A stretch of DNA of 64,000 nt from Billgrantia tianxiuensis. GTDB lineage: Bacteria > Pseudomonadota > Gammaproteobacteria > Pseudomonadales > Halomonadaceae. Of the stretch, positions 27,477-37,007 are shown in pieces. Both the position numbers and the translations under genes were made by a program. The notes beneath the pieces were generated by a model. The model was given only the letters and a program-made list of their open reading frames with translations. It did not search any database and was not told where the DNA came from. The stretch covers positions 4,526,001-4,590,000 of the forward strand of contig NZ_CP035042.1 of assembly GCF_009834345.1 (NCBI RefSeq). Reading direction: 5' to 3'. How positions within the stretch are numbered: the first letter of the stretch is position 1; every line of letters starts with the position of its first letter.

Positions 27477-29036
27477 TCAGTCGCGTGCCAGGTGCTCGCG
27501 CAGGCCGCCCCAGCGGGGCTGGAAGAGCGCCTCCGGCATCTCGCGCAGCTCGCTGGCGATGCGCGGCACGAAGTCCATGGCCGCCAGGATGTCGCGCTCG
27601 ACGTCGAGGCCCGGGGCGATCTCGGTGAGGGTGACTTCGCCGTCGATCAGCTCGAAGACGCAGCGCTCGGTGACGAACAGCACCGGCTTGCCGGTCTCCT
27701 GGGCGTAGCGGCCGCTGAAGGTGATCTGGTCGACGCGCTGAACGAACTTGCGACGCTGGCCCTCCTGGCGAATGGCGAGGCGGCCCTCCTCGATCGCCAG
27801 CTCGCCGCCGTTGGTGAAAGTGCCGCAGAACACCACCTTGCGGGCGTTCTGGCTGATGTTGATGAAGCCGCCCGGCCCCACCACCTTGTCGCCGAACTTG
27901 CTGACGTTGAGGTTGCCCTCGTGGTCGGTCTGGGCCAGGCCGAGGAAGCAGACGTCCAGCCCGCCGCCGTCGTAGAAGTCGAACTGGTAGCCGTGGTCGA
28001 TGATCGCCTCGGCGTTGTAGGAGGTGGCGAAGTCGCCGCCGCTGGCCGGCACGCCGCCGTAGGTGCCGAGTTCGGTGGTCAGGGTCAACAGGTCGCTGAC
28101 ACCCTCCTCGGCGGCCACGCTGGAGACCCCTTCCGGCATGCCGATGCCGAGGTTGACCACCCCGCCCGGCACCAGTTCCATGGCGGCGCGCCGGGCGATC
28201 ACCTTGCGCGGGTCCAGCGGCAGCGGCTTGATGCCGCCCAGCGGCACCTTGAGATCGCCGGCCAGGGCCGGGTTGTAGGTGGTGGTGATGGTCTGCATGT
28301 GATGCTCGGGCTCGGCCACCACCACGTAGTCGACCAGGTCGCCCGGCACCTTGACCCGCTGGGGATGCAGGCTGCCCTGTTGGGCCAGGTACTCGACCTG
28401 GGCGATGACGATGCCGCCGCTGTTCCTGGCCGCCTGGGCCATGGAGAGCTGCTCGAGAAACAACGCCTCGCGCTCCATGCTCAAATTGCCGCGCTCGTCA
28501 GCGGTGGTGGCGCGAATCACCGCCACGTTCACCGGGAAGGTGCGGTAGAGCAGCCACTCCTTGCCCTCGAGCTCGACCCGCTTGACCAGGTCCTCGACGG
28601 CCGCCGCGTTGGCCTTGCCACCCTCCAGGCGCGGGTCGACGAAGGTACCCAGCCCTACCTTGCTGAGCACGCCGGGCTTGTTGCCGGCGATGTGGCGCCA
28701 TAAATGGGCCAGCACGCCCTGCGGCAGCAGATAGCCCTCGATCTGGTTCTCGCGAATCAGCTCGCCCATGCGCGGGGCCTGACCGGTGTGGCCGCTGATC
28801 AGGCGCTTGACCAGCCCGGCATGGCCCAGGTGGTTCATACCGCGGCTCTTGCCGTCGCCACAGCCGCAGCTGTGCGCCACGGTGAGATCGCGGGGCGCGC
28901 CGGTCTCCAGGAAGCGCCGCTCCAGCGCCGTGGCCACGGCCTCGGCGAAGCCGCTCAGGCCGGCGGTGGTCCAGATGACGGTGTCGCCATCCCGGATCAG
29001 GTCCGCCGCAGTGGTGCTGTCGATGACCTTGTTCAC
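27477..29036 (-). CDS. Acetate/3-oxoacid CoA-transferase family protein (fused subunits)
   Basis: A 519-aa family I CoA-transferase with both halves fused. The first half starts MNKVIDSTTAADLIRDGDTV and has a glycine-rich loop near GKSRGMNHLGHAG. The second half has GGVVNLGIGMPEGVSSVAAE, then the catalytic glutamate in LTLTTELGTYGGVPASGGDF. This arrangement matches propionate CoA-transferase-like proteins. Start is a GTG at 29036 with AAGGAGG 8 nt upstream. Placed between TRAP genes and a thiolase, it probably activates the imported acid with CoA from acetyl-CoA or succinyl-CoA. Confidence 0.9.
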   Translation of the reverse strand: MNKVIDSTTAADLIRDGDTVIWTTAGLSGFAEAVATALERRFLETGAPRDLTVAHSCGCGDGKSRGMNHLGHAGLVKRLISGHTGQAPRMGELIRENQIEGYLLPQGVLAHLWRHIAGNKPGVLSKVGLGTFVDPRLEGGKANAAAVEDLVKRVELEGKEWLLYRTFPVNVAVIRATTADERGNLSMEREALFLEQLSMAQAARNSGGIVIAQVEYLAQQGSLHPQRVKVPGDLVDYVVVAEPEHHMQTITTTYNPALAGDLKVPLGGIKPLPLDPRKVIARRAAMELVPGGVVNLGIGMPEGVSSVAAEEGVSDLLTLTTELGTYGGVPASGGDFATSYNAEAIIDHGYQFDFYDGGGLDVCFLGLAQTDHEGNLNVSKFGDKVVGPGGFINISQNARKVVFCGTFTNGGELAIEEGRLAIRQEGQRRKFVQRVDQITFSGRYAQETGKPVLFVTERCVFELIDGEVTLTEIAPGLDVERDILAAMDFVPRIASELREMPEALFQPRWGGLREHLARD

Positions 29037-29151
29037 TCTCTCGGCCTCCTTGGGAGGGATTGTGATTGAGAATTAAACATATTGTTTTATAAACAAACTA
29101 TATGAATCGAAGAAAGGCTGGCGATTGGCCGCGCAGCCATCCTGTGGTGGA

Positions 29152-30449
29152 TCAGCCGCCGGTCAGCACCAGCACGATCTGGGGGAAGAAGACCACCAGC
29201 GCCACCACGACAATGTCGGCTACCAGGAAAGTCGACACGCCACGGAAGATGTCCATCAGCGAGGCGTACTGGCCCGCCACGCCCTTGATCACGAAGATGT
29301 TCATGCCCACCGGCGGGGTAATCATGCCGATCTCCAGCAGCTTCACCAGCAGCACGCCGAACCAGATCAGGCTCACGTCATACAGCTCGAAAACCGGCAG
29401 CAGCACCGGCAGGGTCACCAGCATGGCGCCGAAGGGCTCCATGAACAGCCCCAGGAAGAGGTAAATCAGCACCACCACCAGCATCAGTTCGAGATAGGAG
29501 AGTTCCCAGCCGGTCACCGCCCCGGTGATGTAACCGGCCAGGCCGCTCAGGCTGAGGAACAGGGTGAACATGCTGGCCCCCACGCCGATGATCAGCAGCG
29601 CCGAGGTGGTGGAAAGGGTCTCGAGCAGTGCGGCCTTCATCGCCTGGCCGTTCAGGCGCCGGAGCACCAGGCCGATGAGAATCGCCCCGGCGGCCCCCAC
29701 CGCCCCCGCCTCGGTGGCGGTGAAGAAACCCGAGAAGAGACCGCCGAACACCAGCACGCCCAGCACCAGCACCGGCCAGATGTCGAGCAGTGCCTGTCGG
29801 GCGGTGATGTCGCGGGACCCCACGGCCTCCCGCGGCACGATGTCGGGTCGCCACCAGCTGACCAAAAGAATCACCAGGCTGTAGCTCAGCGCCGTCAGCA
29901 GGCCGATGGTGATGCCCCCGAGGAACACCTGCGTGATCGAGACCTGGGCGAACACGCCATAGACGATCATCAGGATGCTGGGGGAATCAGCGCGCCGATG
30001 GTACCGCCGGCGGCGATGGTGCCGCAGGCGAAGCTCGGCTTGTAGCCGCCACGCACCATCTCGGGAATGGCGATACGCCCCATGGCCGCCGAGCAGGCCA
30101 CGCTCGAGCCGCTCACCGCGGCAAAGCCGGAGCTGGCCATGATGCTGGAGATCGCCACTCCGCCGGGCAGCCAGCGAAACACCACCTTGGCGGCACTGAA
30201 CAGCCCGTTGGTGAGACCGGTGTGATAGCAGACGAAGCCCATCAGCAGGAACATCGGCACCGCGCTGAGCGTCCACTTGGCGATGAACTCGTAGGGCGTC
30301 GAGGAGAGCATGCCGATGGCCGTGTTCCAGCCGAACATCATCGTCATGCCGCCCAGCGAAACCACGACCAGTGCGAGCGCCACCGGCACCCGCAGCGCCA
30401 GCAGCAACATCAGAATGGCCAGGCCGTAGAAGCCGACGTCAACGGACAT
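29152..30449 (-). pseudogene. dctM: TRAP transporter large permease DctM, frameshifted as sequenced
   Basis: The N-terminal part MSVDVGFYGLAILMLLLALR runs to GTIAAGGTIGALIPP, then breaks. The family reads GALIPPSILMIVYG here, so the five-G run at 29980-29984 should be six. With that base the protein is 432 aa, ending HP-free at 29152 after TPPVGMNIFVIKG and a C-terminal hydrophobic helix. Start ATG 30449 follows AAAGGTGA. It is downstream of dctP and dctQ and upstream of the CoA-transferase. The DctQ stop lies 5 nt inside the leader, so the genes are tightly coupled. Likely functional if the missing base is an error. Confidence 0.88.
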
Positions 30450-30454
30450 GGAGA

Positions 30455-30973
30455 TCACCTTTCATCTGGCGTGCTGGAAGGATGGGCCGCGCCGCAAGCC
30501 AGGAACGGCAGCCGCACCACACAGACGACCGCCGCCAGGGCGAAGGCAGCGGGCAGAACGAAGTAGGTCGGCCAGACCGGCATGGGGAAGTTCAGCGACA
30601 TTACGTAGGAGCCGATATCGTACTGCTCCATCGCCTTGCCCCAGGTGGCCACGGCCAGCACGGCATAGACCGCGGCCGAGAGCAGCGACACCAGCACGTC
30701 GGACAGGCGCACCAGCCAGGGCTTCATCAGCCCCTCCAGGGCTTCCACGGCGATCATCTGCCGGCGCCACTCGACCCAGCCCAGCGGCAGCAGGGCCAGT
30801 GTGACCAGGTAGTAGCGGGTCACCAGCTCCACGGTGGCGGGAATCGATACGGACAGCGTCGCGCGCAGCAGCACATCGAGGGTGATATGAATCACCATCA
30901 GCAGGATGCCGAGCGTTCCCAGCAATGCCAGACCGACGGCGGCCCGGTTGGTGAGGCGATAGAGCGCATCCAT
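30455..30973 (-). CDS. dctQ: TRAP transporter small permease DctQ
   Basis: A 172-aa four-helix membrane protein. The first helix ends ITLDVLLRATLSVSIPATVE, the DctQ family position for D-V-x-x-R, and the loop WVEWRRQMIAVEALEGLM follows helix 2. GGAG lies upstream of the ATG at 30973. It is between dctP and dctM of the second TRAP transporter. No sign of damage. Confidence 0.87.
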   Translation of the reverse strand: MDALYRLTNRAAVGLALLGTLGILLMVIHITLDVLLRATLSVSIPATVELVTRYYLVTLALLPLGWVEWRRQMIAVEALEGLMKPWLVRLSDVLVSLLSAAVYAVLAVATWGKAMEQYDIGSYVMSLNFPMPVWPTYFVLPAAFALAAVVCVVRLPFLACGAAHPSSTPDER

Positions 30974-31034
30974 GACGAATCTCCGGCAAGGGCAATAACC
31001 GAAGGCCGGCATGGCGGCCTTCGGATGCGTGAGA

Positions 31035-32167
31035 TCAGGTTCCGTAGCTGGAGAAATCCACCGCGTCCCAGACCTCGCGATTCATGGCCTCGGCGACCGC
31101 CTCGGGATCCTCGCCGACCTCCTCGACGATGGCGTTCCACTTCTCTACCAGCGACTGGAAACGCTCGATCTTGGCTGCGGCATCCTCCACGCCGTGGCGG
31201 CTCTCCGCCTGCTCCGCGGCATAGGCCAGGTCTTGCTCGAGGAACGCCTCGATGGCCTCCAACAGCTCGGGCTCGGGTTCCAGCATCTCGATGCCGCTCT
31301 CTCGGGCCACTTCACGAGCCTCGTCGGCCATCTCGTAGCCCCAGCGCTGGGTGATGGCGGCGGATGCCTCGACCGAGGCATGCACCAGTGCCTCACGCTG
31401 CTCGGCAGAGAGAGAGTCCCAGGCCTGCTGACCGACCGCATGGGAAATGGTGCTATGGAACGTGCCCAGCTCGACATCGGTGACATAATTCAGCACGTCA
31501 TCCAGGCGAAAGGAGATGATATCGGCAATGGAAGCGATGGTGCCTTCTATCACGCCCTGGGAGAGCGATTCGTAAGTCTCTCCCACCGGGATGGATGCCG
31601 GCGACATGCCCACCGATTCGGCCCAGCGGGAATACTGGGGGCCACCCACGCGCATGCGCAGCCCCTTGAGGTCGTCGAGAGAGCGTACCGGCTCGGTACT
31701 CAGAATCCGGTAGAGATCCGAAGCATGAGAGCTGGTGTAGACGATGCCCAGTTTCTTGAGCTCCTGCTGACACTCGTCACAAGTGACGATGTACTCGGTC
31801 ACCGCCGCCCCATGGCATGGGGGTTGGTGCCCAGGAAGGCCAGGTCGCCGACCAGGTTGATCTCGGGCAGGTCGGCCGGAAAGTAGGCCGGCAGGAAGAG
31901 ACCGACCTCCACCAGGCCGCTGCGGATGGCGTTGCGCATGTTGCCGATGTTGGCCACCTCGGTCCCCAGCAGGCTGCCCGCCAAGTCGCCATCGGTCTTC
32001 TCGGCCAGGCGCTCGGCGAATTCGGTGAACATCGGATCATAGGCGGGATGCGCCGGCGGTACACCGGGTGCCATGCGCAGCTCGCGGGCCTGGGCTTGGC
32101 CGGCGAGCACCAGGCTACCGGCGGTAGCGACGACGGCAAGAGACTTGAGCAGCGTGCGACGTGTCAT
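31035..32167 (-). pseudogene. dctP: TRAP substrate-binding protein DctP, frameshifted as sequenced
   Basis: Signal peptide with a twin arginine (MTRRTLLKSLAVVATAGSLV, cleavage AQA-RE), then RELRMAPGVPPAHPAYDPMF and LAFLGTNPHAMG, where the frame breaks. It resumes as VTEYIVTCDECQQELKKLG. Adding one base to the four-C run 31808-31811 joins both parts to 377 aa ending at 31035. The conserved RMRVGGPQYSRWAE segment with the ligand-binding arginine is intact. It is only distantly like the DctP pair at 7.5 and 15.6 kb, so it recognises another ligand. A divergent LysR gene lies 480 bp away. Confidence 0.87.
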
Positions 32168-32647
32168 GGGGTTACCTCGGGGCTTATATTTGTTTGTGTA
32201 TAAAACAATGGTCTTTATCATCTATCTGAGAGCCGATTATAGTCCAGTCAGCAACCCCTCTCGATACCCGACTTTGGTATAGGACCCGTCACTAGCCGCT
32301 TCGCCAGGCGCAAGGGCTCCGCCCCGGGACCGAGCCAGGAGGGACTTCTTCATCCTTGGGCGGTGTAAAGCACAAGGTACCGTCTCCGACCACTCAGCTT
32401 CATTACCGTGATCGAGCCCCCTCCACCGGTGGAGGATCGGCTCTGCATTTTCGCGAATGTCTCGCAATGACGGTACGTTTTCCGAGCACGTCACGCTGAT
32501 TGACCCGCGCTGCCAGTGATGATCGTTGCAGGTAGTAATCGGGGGCGATACACTCCTGAATGTAGCGGTTGGTCTCTCGGAATCGTACCTTTCAGGAAAA
32601 GGCGGATTCTATAAAACATAACGCTTCGAAGTTTCCTTGGTAACGAT
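32168..32647. other. 480-bp intergenic region with a strong palindrome, no gene seen
   Basis: This separates dctP (minus) from the LysR gene (plus). I see no credible coding frame. It holds a perfect 16-bp palindrome, CCTCCACCGGTGGAGG at 32420-32435, extended by GAGCC/GGCTC arms to 32414-32443, and an AT-rich stretch near 32190-32220 that could carry the dctP promoter. GACTTTGG at 32270 resembles half of the pobA/vdh site but has no partner 22 bp away. Confidence 0.6.
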
Positions 32648-33532
32648 ATGAGCCATCCACTACCCCCTCTAAATCCGCTAAGAGCGTTTGAGGTAGCTGC
32701 TCGCTTACGCAGCCTCACTCGTGCCGCCGATGAGCTGCATGTTTCCCAAGTGGCCGTCAGCCGGCAGGTAAAGGTATTGGAAGATTATCTTGGCGTAACT
32801 CTATTTACGCGCCTGCATCGAGGAATAGAACTCACCCAGGAAGGCGCGGAACTCTACGATGGGATAAAAAACGCCTTTCGGGACATTGAAAAAGCGTCAC
32901 GCAAAGTATCGCGACGCAATCAGCGAGACACGCTTTCGATACAGTCCTACACCACGTTTTCCCAGAGATGGCTGATCCCAAGACTGGCCGATTTCCACAA
33001 GAAAAATCCGCTGCTTGAGGTAAAACTGTCTTCGTCCTTGAAGCCCGTCGACTTCAGCTCACAGAACGTGGATGCCGCCATCCGCTCGGGGCACGGAGAC
33101 TGGCCGGGGCTGCACGCAGAAAAGCTGGTCGACATCGAGCTGATTCCGATCGTATCAGCCTCCCTGTGGGCGACAGAGAACCTGGCAAAAGGTGATATTT
33201 CACGAGTTCGCCTATTGCACTCGATGGCACGCCCGGATGACTGGAAGAAATGGATAGAAGCAAGCGGGAGCCAGGCTGACCCAGAGATGGGAATAAAGTT
33301 CGACAACTCTGCCCTAGCCTATGAAGCGGCTTCGATGGATATTGGCTGCGCCATCGCCATTAAAGTATTTATCGAGCGCCAGCTTCAGGATGGCGGCTTC
33401 GTGGCGCTATCGGACTTCGTCTGCAAAACGGGCGAAGCCTACTACTTGACCTGGCCAAAGGACGCCCGCCCCTCGGATGCTCTGCTGAAGTTTCTGGAAT
33501 GGATGAGAGGACTGATAGAGCAGCCGCTATGA
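32648..33532 (+). CDS. LysR family regulator (GcvA-like branch)
   Basis: A 294-aa regulator. The HTH lies in LNPLRAFEVAARLRSLTRAA and ELHVSQVAVSRQVKVLEDYL, the GcvA-branch pattern. The effector domain follows from about residue 95 (TLSIQSYTTFSQRWLIPRLA). It is divergent from the TRAP, CoA-transferase, thiolase and porin run, so it is the likely regulator of that operon. Its ribosome site is weak. The gene is less GC-rich than its neighbours. Confidence 0.85.
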   Translation: MSHPLPPLNPLRAFEVAARLRSLTRAADELHVSQVAVSRQVKVLEDYLGVTLFTRLHRGIELTQEGAELYDGIKNAFRDIEKASRKVSRRNQRDTLSIQSYTTFSQRWLIPRLADFHKKNPLLEVKLSSSLKPVDFSSQNVDAAIRSGHGDWPGLHAEKLVDIELIPIVSASLWATENLAKGDISRVRLLHSMARPDDWKKWIEASGSQADPEMGIKFDNSALAYEAASMDIGCAIAIKVFIERQLQDGGFVALSDFVCKTGEAYYLTWPKDARPSDALLKFLEWMRGLIEQPL

Positions 33533-33547
33533 CAGCCAACCTGGCCG

Positions 33548-34741
33548 TCATTCAGAAAACTGCCGAACAAGATTCCTGTCATGGCGACGCCGCAGCCAGT
33601 TAAACAGTGCCAGGTGCAAGAACAGCAGCACGCCGCAGATGAAATAGGCCACCGTAAAGCCACCAAGCTGTGTGGCAAACCCGAGAAGCAAAGGCGCGAG
33701 GAACTGCATCGCTCGGTTGGCCATGAGGCGCATCGCCAAGGCTTGCGCTCTCTGCTCTTCGACCACCTCCTCGGCAATCACCACCATCGAAAGCGGTTGC
33801 GACAGCCCCACCCCCACCCCAACCAGAATCGAAAAGCAACACAGCAGGTAGAAGTTGCCTGCGAAACCGGTCAGCAACAAGCCTGACGCCATGAATGTCA
33901 TGGTCAAAGCCATGGTGGCATAACGTCCGCGAAGGAGACGGACGGTCATGCTTGTGAATGGCCTGATGGCCATCGAGGAAAGAGCGCGTAGGCTGACAAT
34001 GAGACCGATCGTGGTGCCTGAGAGTGCCAGGCTTTCCAGGTACACGGGTAGATAGCTGGAGTGCGCTCCCAACGCCAGCATCGCCGCAAGCGAAACGATC
34101 ATGGAAAGTTGAACGCCATGCGTGTTTTTTATCAGTACCAACTGCCTTGCCAGTCCCACCTTCCATCCTAATTTTGTCTTATCGCCACCATGGCCTTTTC
34201 TTTTATTTGAGATAAAAATCGCCACCAACGAGACTAAAGACAGCAGAAAAGCAGCATGAATTGCGCTCGACGTTCCCCCTCGATGATCGATTATCCATCC
34301 GGCCAGCAAAGGCCCGAGCATTTGACCGACAGACAGAAAAGTCGTGTACCAGCCAAAGTATCGCTCCAGCTTGGTACCTTTCCCGAAGTAGCTAACGGCA
34401 GTTTGCGCCGAGATGATCATCATCAGTTGCGCCAGACCGATCACCAGTTGCCCCACGATCAGCCCTTGAAAACCCGGCAGTGCAGTCAGCAGCCATGCGC
34501 CCAGCACCATGCCTGCTGCGCCCAGCTTCAGGGGACGTGCACTCCCCCAGCGAGCAACAACAGAACCAAACGATAGCGCCAGGAACAGCGGAAGAACGTA
34601 GGGCGCGCTGACCAGCAGCCCCAAGGCCAACGGCGTTGCGCCAAGCTCGATGGCCGATAGCGGTACCGCCACCAGCAGCATCGTTTGTACGAGGAAGGCG
34701 ATGCTCAAGCTCAGGCAAATACACGCAAACTCCATCCGCAT
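33548..34741 (-). CDS. MFS transporter
   Basis: A 397-aa protein with 12 hydrophobic segments in two sixes, separated by a basic cytoplasmic loop (ISNKRKGHGGDKTKLGWK near residue 180). The motif after helix 2, GSVVARWGSARPLKLG, is the usual MFS loop. Upstream GGGAC may serve as ribosome site. It converges with the LysR gene, leaving 15 nt between stops. It may be the last gene of the long minus-strand operon, but a terminator lies between it and tctA. Substrate unknown. Confidence 0.8.
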   Translation of the reverse strand: MRMEFACICLSLSIAFLVQTMLLVAVPLSAIELGATPLALGLLVSAPYVLPLFLALSFGSVVARWGSARPLKLGAAGMVLGAWLLTALPGFQGLIVGQLVIGLAQLMMIISAQTAVSYFGKGTKLERYFGWYTTFLSVGQMLGPLLAGWIIDHRGGTSSAIHAAFLLSLVSLVAIFISNKRKGHGGDKTKLGWKVGLARQLVLIKNTHGVQLSMIVSLAAMLALGAHSSYLPVYLESLALSGTTIGLIVSLRALSSMAIRPFTSMTVRLLRGRYATMALTMTFMASGLLLTGFAGNFYLLCCFSILVGVGVGLSQPLSMVVIAEEVVEEQRAQALAMRLMANRAMQFLAPLLLGFATQLGGFTVAYFICGVLLFLHLALFNWLRRRHDRNLVRQFSE

Positions 34742-34809
34742 CGCATGCTGTCCCTTTGTGCCAGGCTCCTGATGCCGTGCTGGAGCCGAGTTGAAGCGGA
34801 AAACTCAAA

Positions 34810-34834
34810 GGGCGGGCACCCATCGCGCCCGCCC
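34810..34834 (-). terminator. Terminator after tctA
   Basis: GGGCGGGC and GCCCGCCC form a perfect 8-bp stem around a nine-base loop, followed on the minus strand by TTTGAGTTTT. Confidence 0.6.
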
Positions 34835-34864
34835 CAGCGTTATCGACAGTTTTTCAGTTCACCG

Positions 34865-36373
34865 CTATCTGACGATCGGGCGCTGTCGACGAAATCCTTT
34901 GATCTTGTTACGGAAAGCGCCCAGCGCCGGCAAGGCGAACGATAGCACCGCAACCGCCAGCAGCGTGGCACTCAGGGGATTCGTCACGAATGTCATCACA
35001 TCGCCATTCGACATGGAAAGGGCACGGCGAAGGTTCGTTTCCAGCATATCGCCCAGTACCAGAGCCAGGATGACGGGAGCCAAGGGAATGTTGGCCTTGC
35101 GCAGTACATACCCGATGACACCGAATGCCAGCGCCACATAGACCGGGAACATCGAGCTTTCGGATGCGTAGGCGCCGATCAGGCTGATCGAGGCAACGAT
35201 GGCGGCTATCGCCGGGCGCGGAATATCGGCCACTTTCGCCCAGAACCTGGCGCCGGCCAGGCCGATGAACACCATGATCGGCACACTGATCCACAGCGAG
35301 ACAAAGACCGTATAGGGGATCTGCGGGTTGGTGGTGAACAGCAAGGGTCCCGGCTGTATGCCGTGGATCATGAGCGCACCGATCATGATGGCCGTGGTGG
35401 CAGAGCCCGGAATACCCAGGGCCAGCATTGGAGCCAGCGACCCGGATACCGAGGCGTTGTTCGCCGTTTCCGAGGCCGCAATGCCCTCGTAGCTGCCTTT
35501 GCCAAACAGCTCAGGATTTTTGGAAAAACGCTTGGCAACGGCGTAAGAGACGAAGGAGCCGACGGAAGCGCCTGCACCGGGTATCACACCGACAAAGTAG
35601 CCGATGAGAGAACTCCTCAGGAACAGCGTCTTCATCTTGTAGAACGTCTTGAAAGGTACGGCCAGGATCCCGCTCATGGGCTGGTTCTTGGTCTTATGGC
35701 TAGCCCCCGCCTCGATCATGTACAGCACCTCGGAAAGGGCGAACAGACCCAGCAAGGCGGGCACCAGGGGCAAGCCCTCGAAGAAATCGGCGTGGTAGCT
35801 GAAGCGAGGCACCCCCGTCTGGGTATCCAGGCCGATCGTGGCCAGGGCCAGCCCGATACCCATGGCCAGGGCACCTTTCAGCAGCGAGCCGGAGGATAGG
35901 CTGGAGACCAGGCTCAGGCCAAGAAGAGCGAGAGCGAAGTAGGCAGTAGGCCCGAAGTTGAGCGCATACTCGGAGAGGGGCACCGCGGTAAGGAACAGGA
36001 GAATGGCGCTGGCGAAGATACCCACGCCCGATGAAATGATGGAGATATTCAGCGCAATGCCCGTCTTTCCCTGCTTGGTAAGCGGGTAGCCATCCCAGGC
36101 TGTCGCAACCGCCGCCGCCGTACCTGGGGAGTTGAGCAGGATGCCGGAGATGGCGCCACCGTACTCGGCCGCGGCGAACAGGGAAACCAGCATGACGATG
36201 GAAACGATGGGATCCATGCCGTAGGTAAAGGGGATCATCAGGGCGATGCCCAGGCTAGGCCCCAAGCCGGGAATGGCACCGATCAGGTAACCGATGAGGG
36301 CGCCCGCGACGAGGCCGAGGGGAACCATCGGATTCGCAAAGGCATCCAGGCCTATCAGGAGATTGTCAATCAT
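34865..36373 (-). CDS. tctA: TctA family large permease of TTT transporter (second set)
   Basis: A 502-aa intact TctA with 11-12 TM segments. Signature loops are LIGAIPGLGPSLGIALMIPF near residue 30, EYGGAISGILLNSPGTAAAV near 70, and the repeat-related VIPGAGASVGSFVSYAVAKR near 260, followed by ALGIPGSATTAIMIGAL. ATG 36373 follows TTGAGGTG. It begins 9 nt after the tctB stop. Its binding protein TctC is probably the one at 42258, five genes upstream on the same strand. Confidence 0.92.
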   Translation of the reverse strand: MIDNLLIGLDAFANPMVPLGLVAGALIGYLIGAIPGLGPSLGIALMIPFTYGMDPIVSIVMLVSLFAAAEYGGAISGILLNSPGTAAAVATAWDGYPLTKQGKTGIALNISIISSGVGIFASAILLFLTAVPLSEYALNFGPTAYFALALLGLSLVSSLSSGSLLKGALAMGIGLALATIGLDTQTGVPRFSYHADFFEGLPLVPALLGLFALSEVLYMIEAGASHKTKNQPMSGILAVPFKTFYKMKTLFLRSSLIGYFVGVIPGAGASVGSFVSYAVAKRFSKNPELFGKGSYEGIAASETANNASVSGSLAPMLALGIPGSATTAIMIGALMIHGIQPGPLLFTTNPQIPYTVFVSLWISVPIMVFIGLAGARFWAKVADIPRPAIAAIVASISLIGAYASESSMFPVYVALAFGVIGYVLRKANIPLAPVILALVLGDMLETNLRRALSMSNGDVMTFVTNPLSATLLAVAVLSFALPALGAFRNKIKGFRRQRPIVR

Positions 36374-36382
36374 GATCACACC

Positions 36383-36880
36383 TCAATCGAAATAGACGCC
36401 AAGTACCAGCACGAAGAGGACATAAATACCCACGGACAACAGCGGCGGTAGGCCAAGCAACAGGAGATAACGTCTTTCGCCCCCCAGCCACATCACCAGC
36501 AGTGAAAGCAGCGCAATACCGACAAGAGGCCCGGTCCACGGGAGAGACAGAACCATGGCGAGCATGACGGCGATAACCGACACGACTTGCACCGGGCGAC
36601 GAACAGCAATGAAGGGCTCCACTTCCCCCTTTCTTGGCGCAACCAATGACACGCCGAGAAGCGCGATCAGCGATGCCCCGATGATCAGGGAGACGAGGAA
36701 GGGAAATCCACCGGCCCCAATACCACGCGGCGACCCCGGCAGGCCCAAGGACTCCTTGAAGTAAAAGGCATTGACCAGGAAAAGGACGATATAGACAAAA
36801 ACCTCAAACCATTTTTTGCTTATCTTGACCTCCGAAACATCATCGTCCTTGGCTTCAGAGTCATGTGACAAATCACTCAT
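36383..36880 (-). CDS. tctB: TctB family small membrane subunit (second set)
   Basis: A 165-aa protein with a charged cytoplasmic N terminus (SHDSEAKDDDVSEVKISKKW), then four hydrophobic helices, with the family-like GLPGSPRGIGAGGFPFLVSL after the first. GGAGAG lies before the ATG. It is coupled to tctA and lies 127 nt downstream of the FadJ-like gene. Confidence 0.85.
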   Translation of the reverse strand: MSDLSHDSEAKDDDVSEVKISKKWFEVFVYIVLFLVNAFYFKESLGLPGSPRGIGAGGFPFLVSLIIGASLIALLGVSLVAPRKGEVEPFIAVRRPVQVVSVIAVMLAMVLSLPWTGPLVGIALLSLLVMWLGGERRYLLLLGLPPLLSVGIYVLFVLVLGVYFD

Positions 36881-37007
36881 TGGCGCTCTCCAGAATTCTT
36901 GTAATGTTCAACAGCTCATCCAAGCCTTTTCATCATCATGGCGCAGAAACATATCCGCAGAAACTGACTATTCTTCAGTCTCGACCGACGTAAACGTTAG
37001 GGCCAAA

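Noticed and set aside
32261..32282. GACTTTGG about 100 nt upstream of dctP
   Set aside because: Resembles the second half of the pobA/vdh site at a similar distance, but the upstream half is missing.
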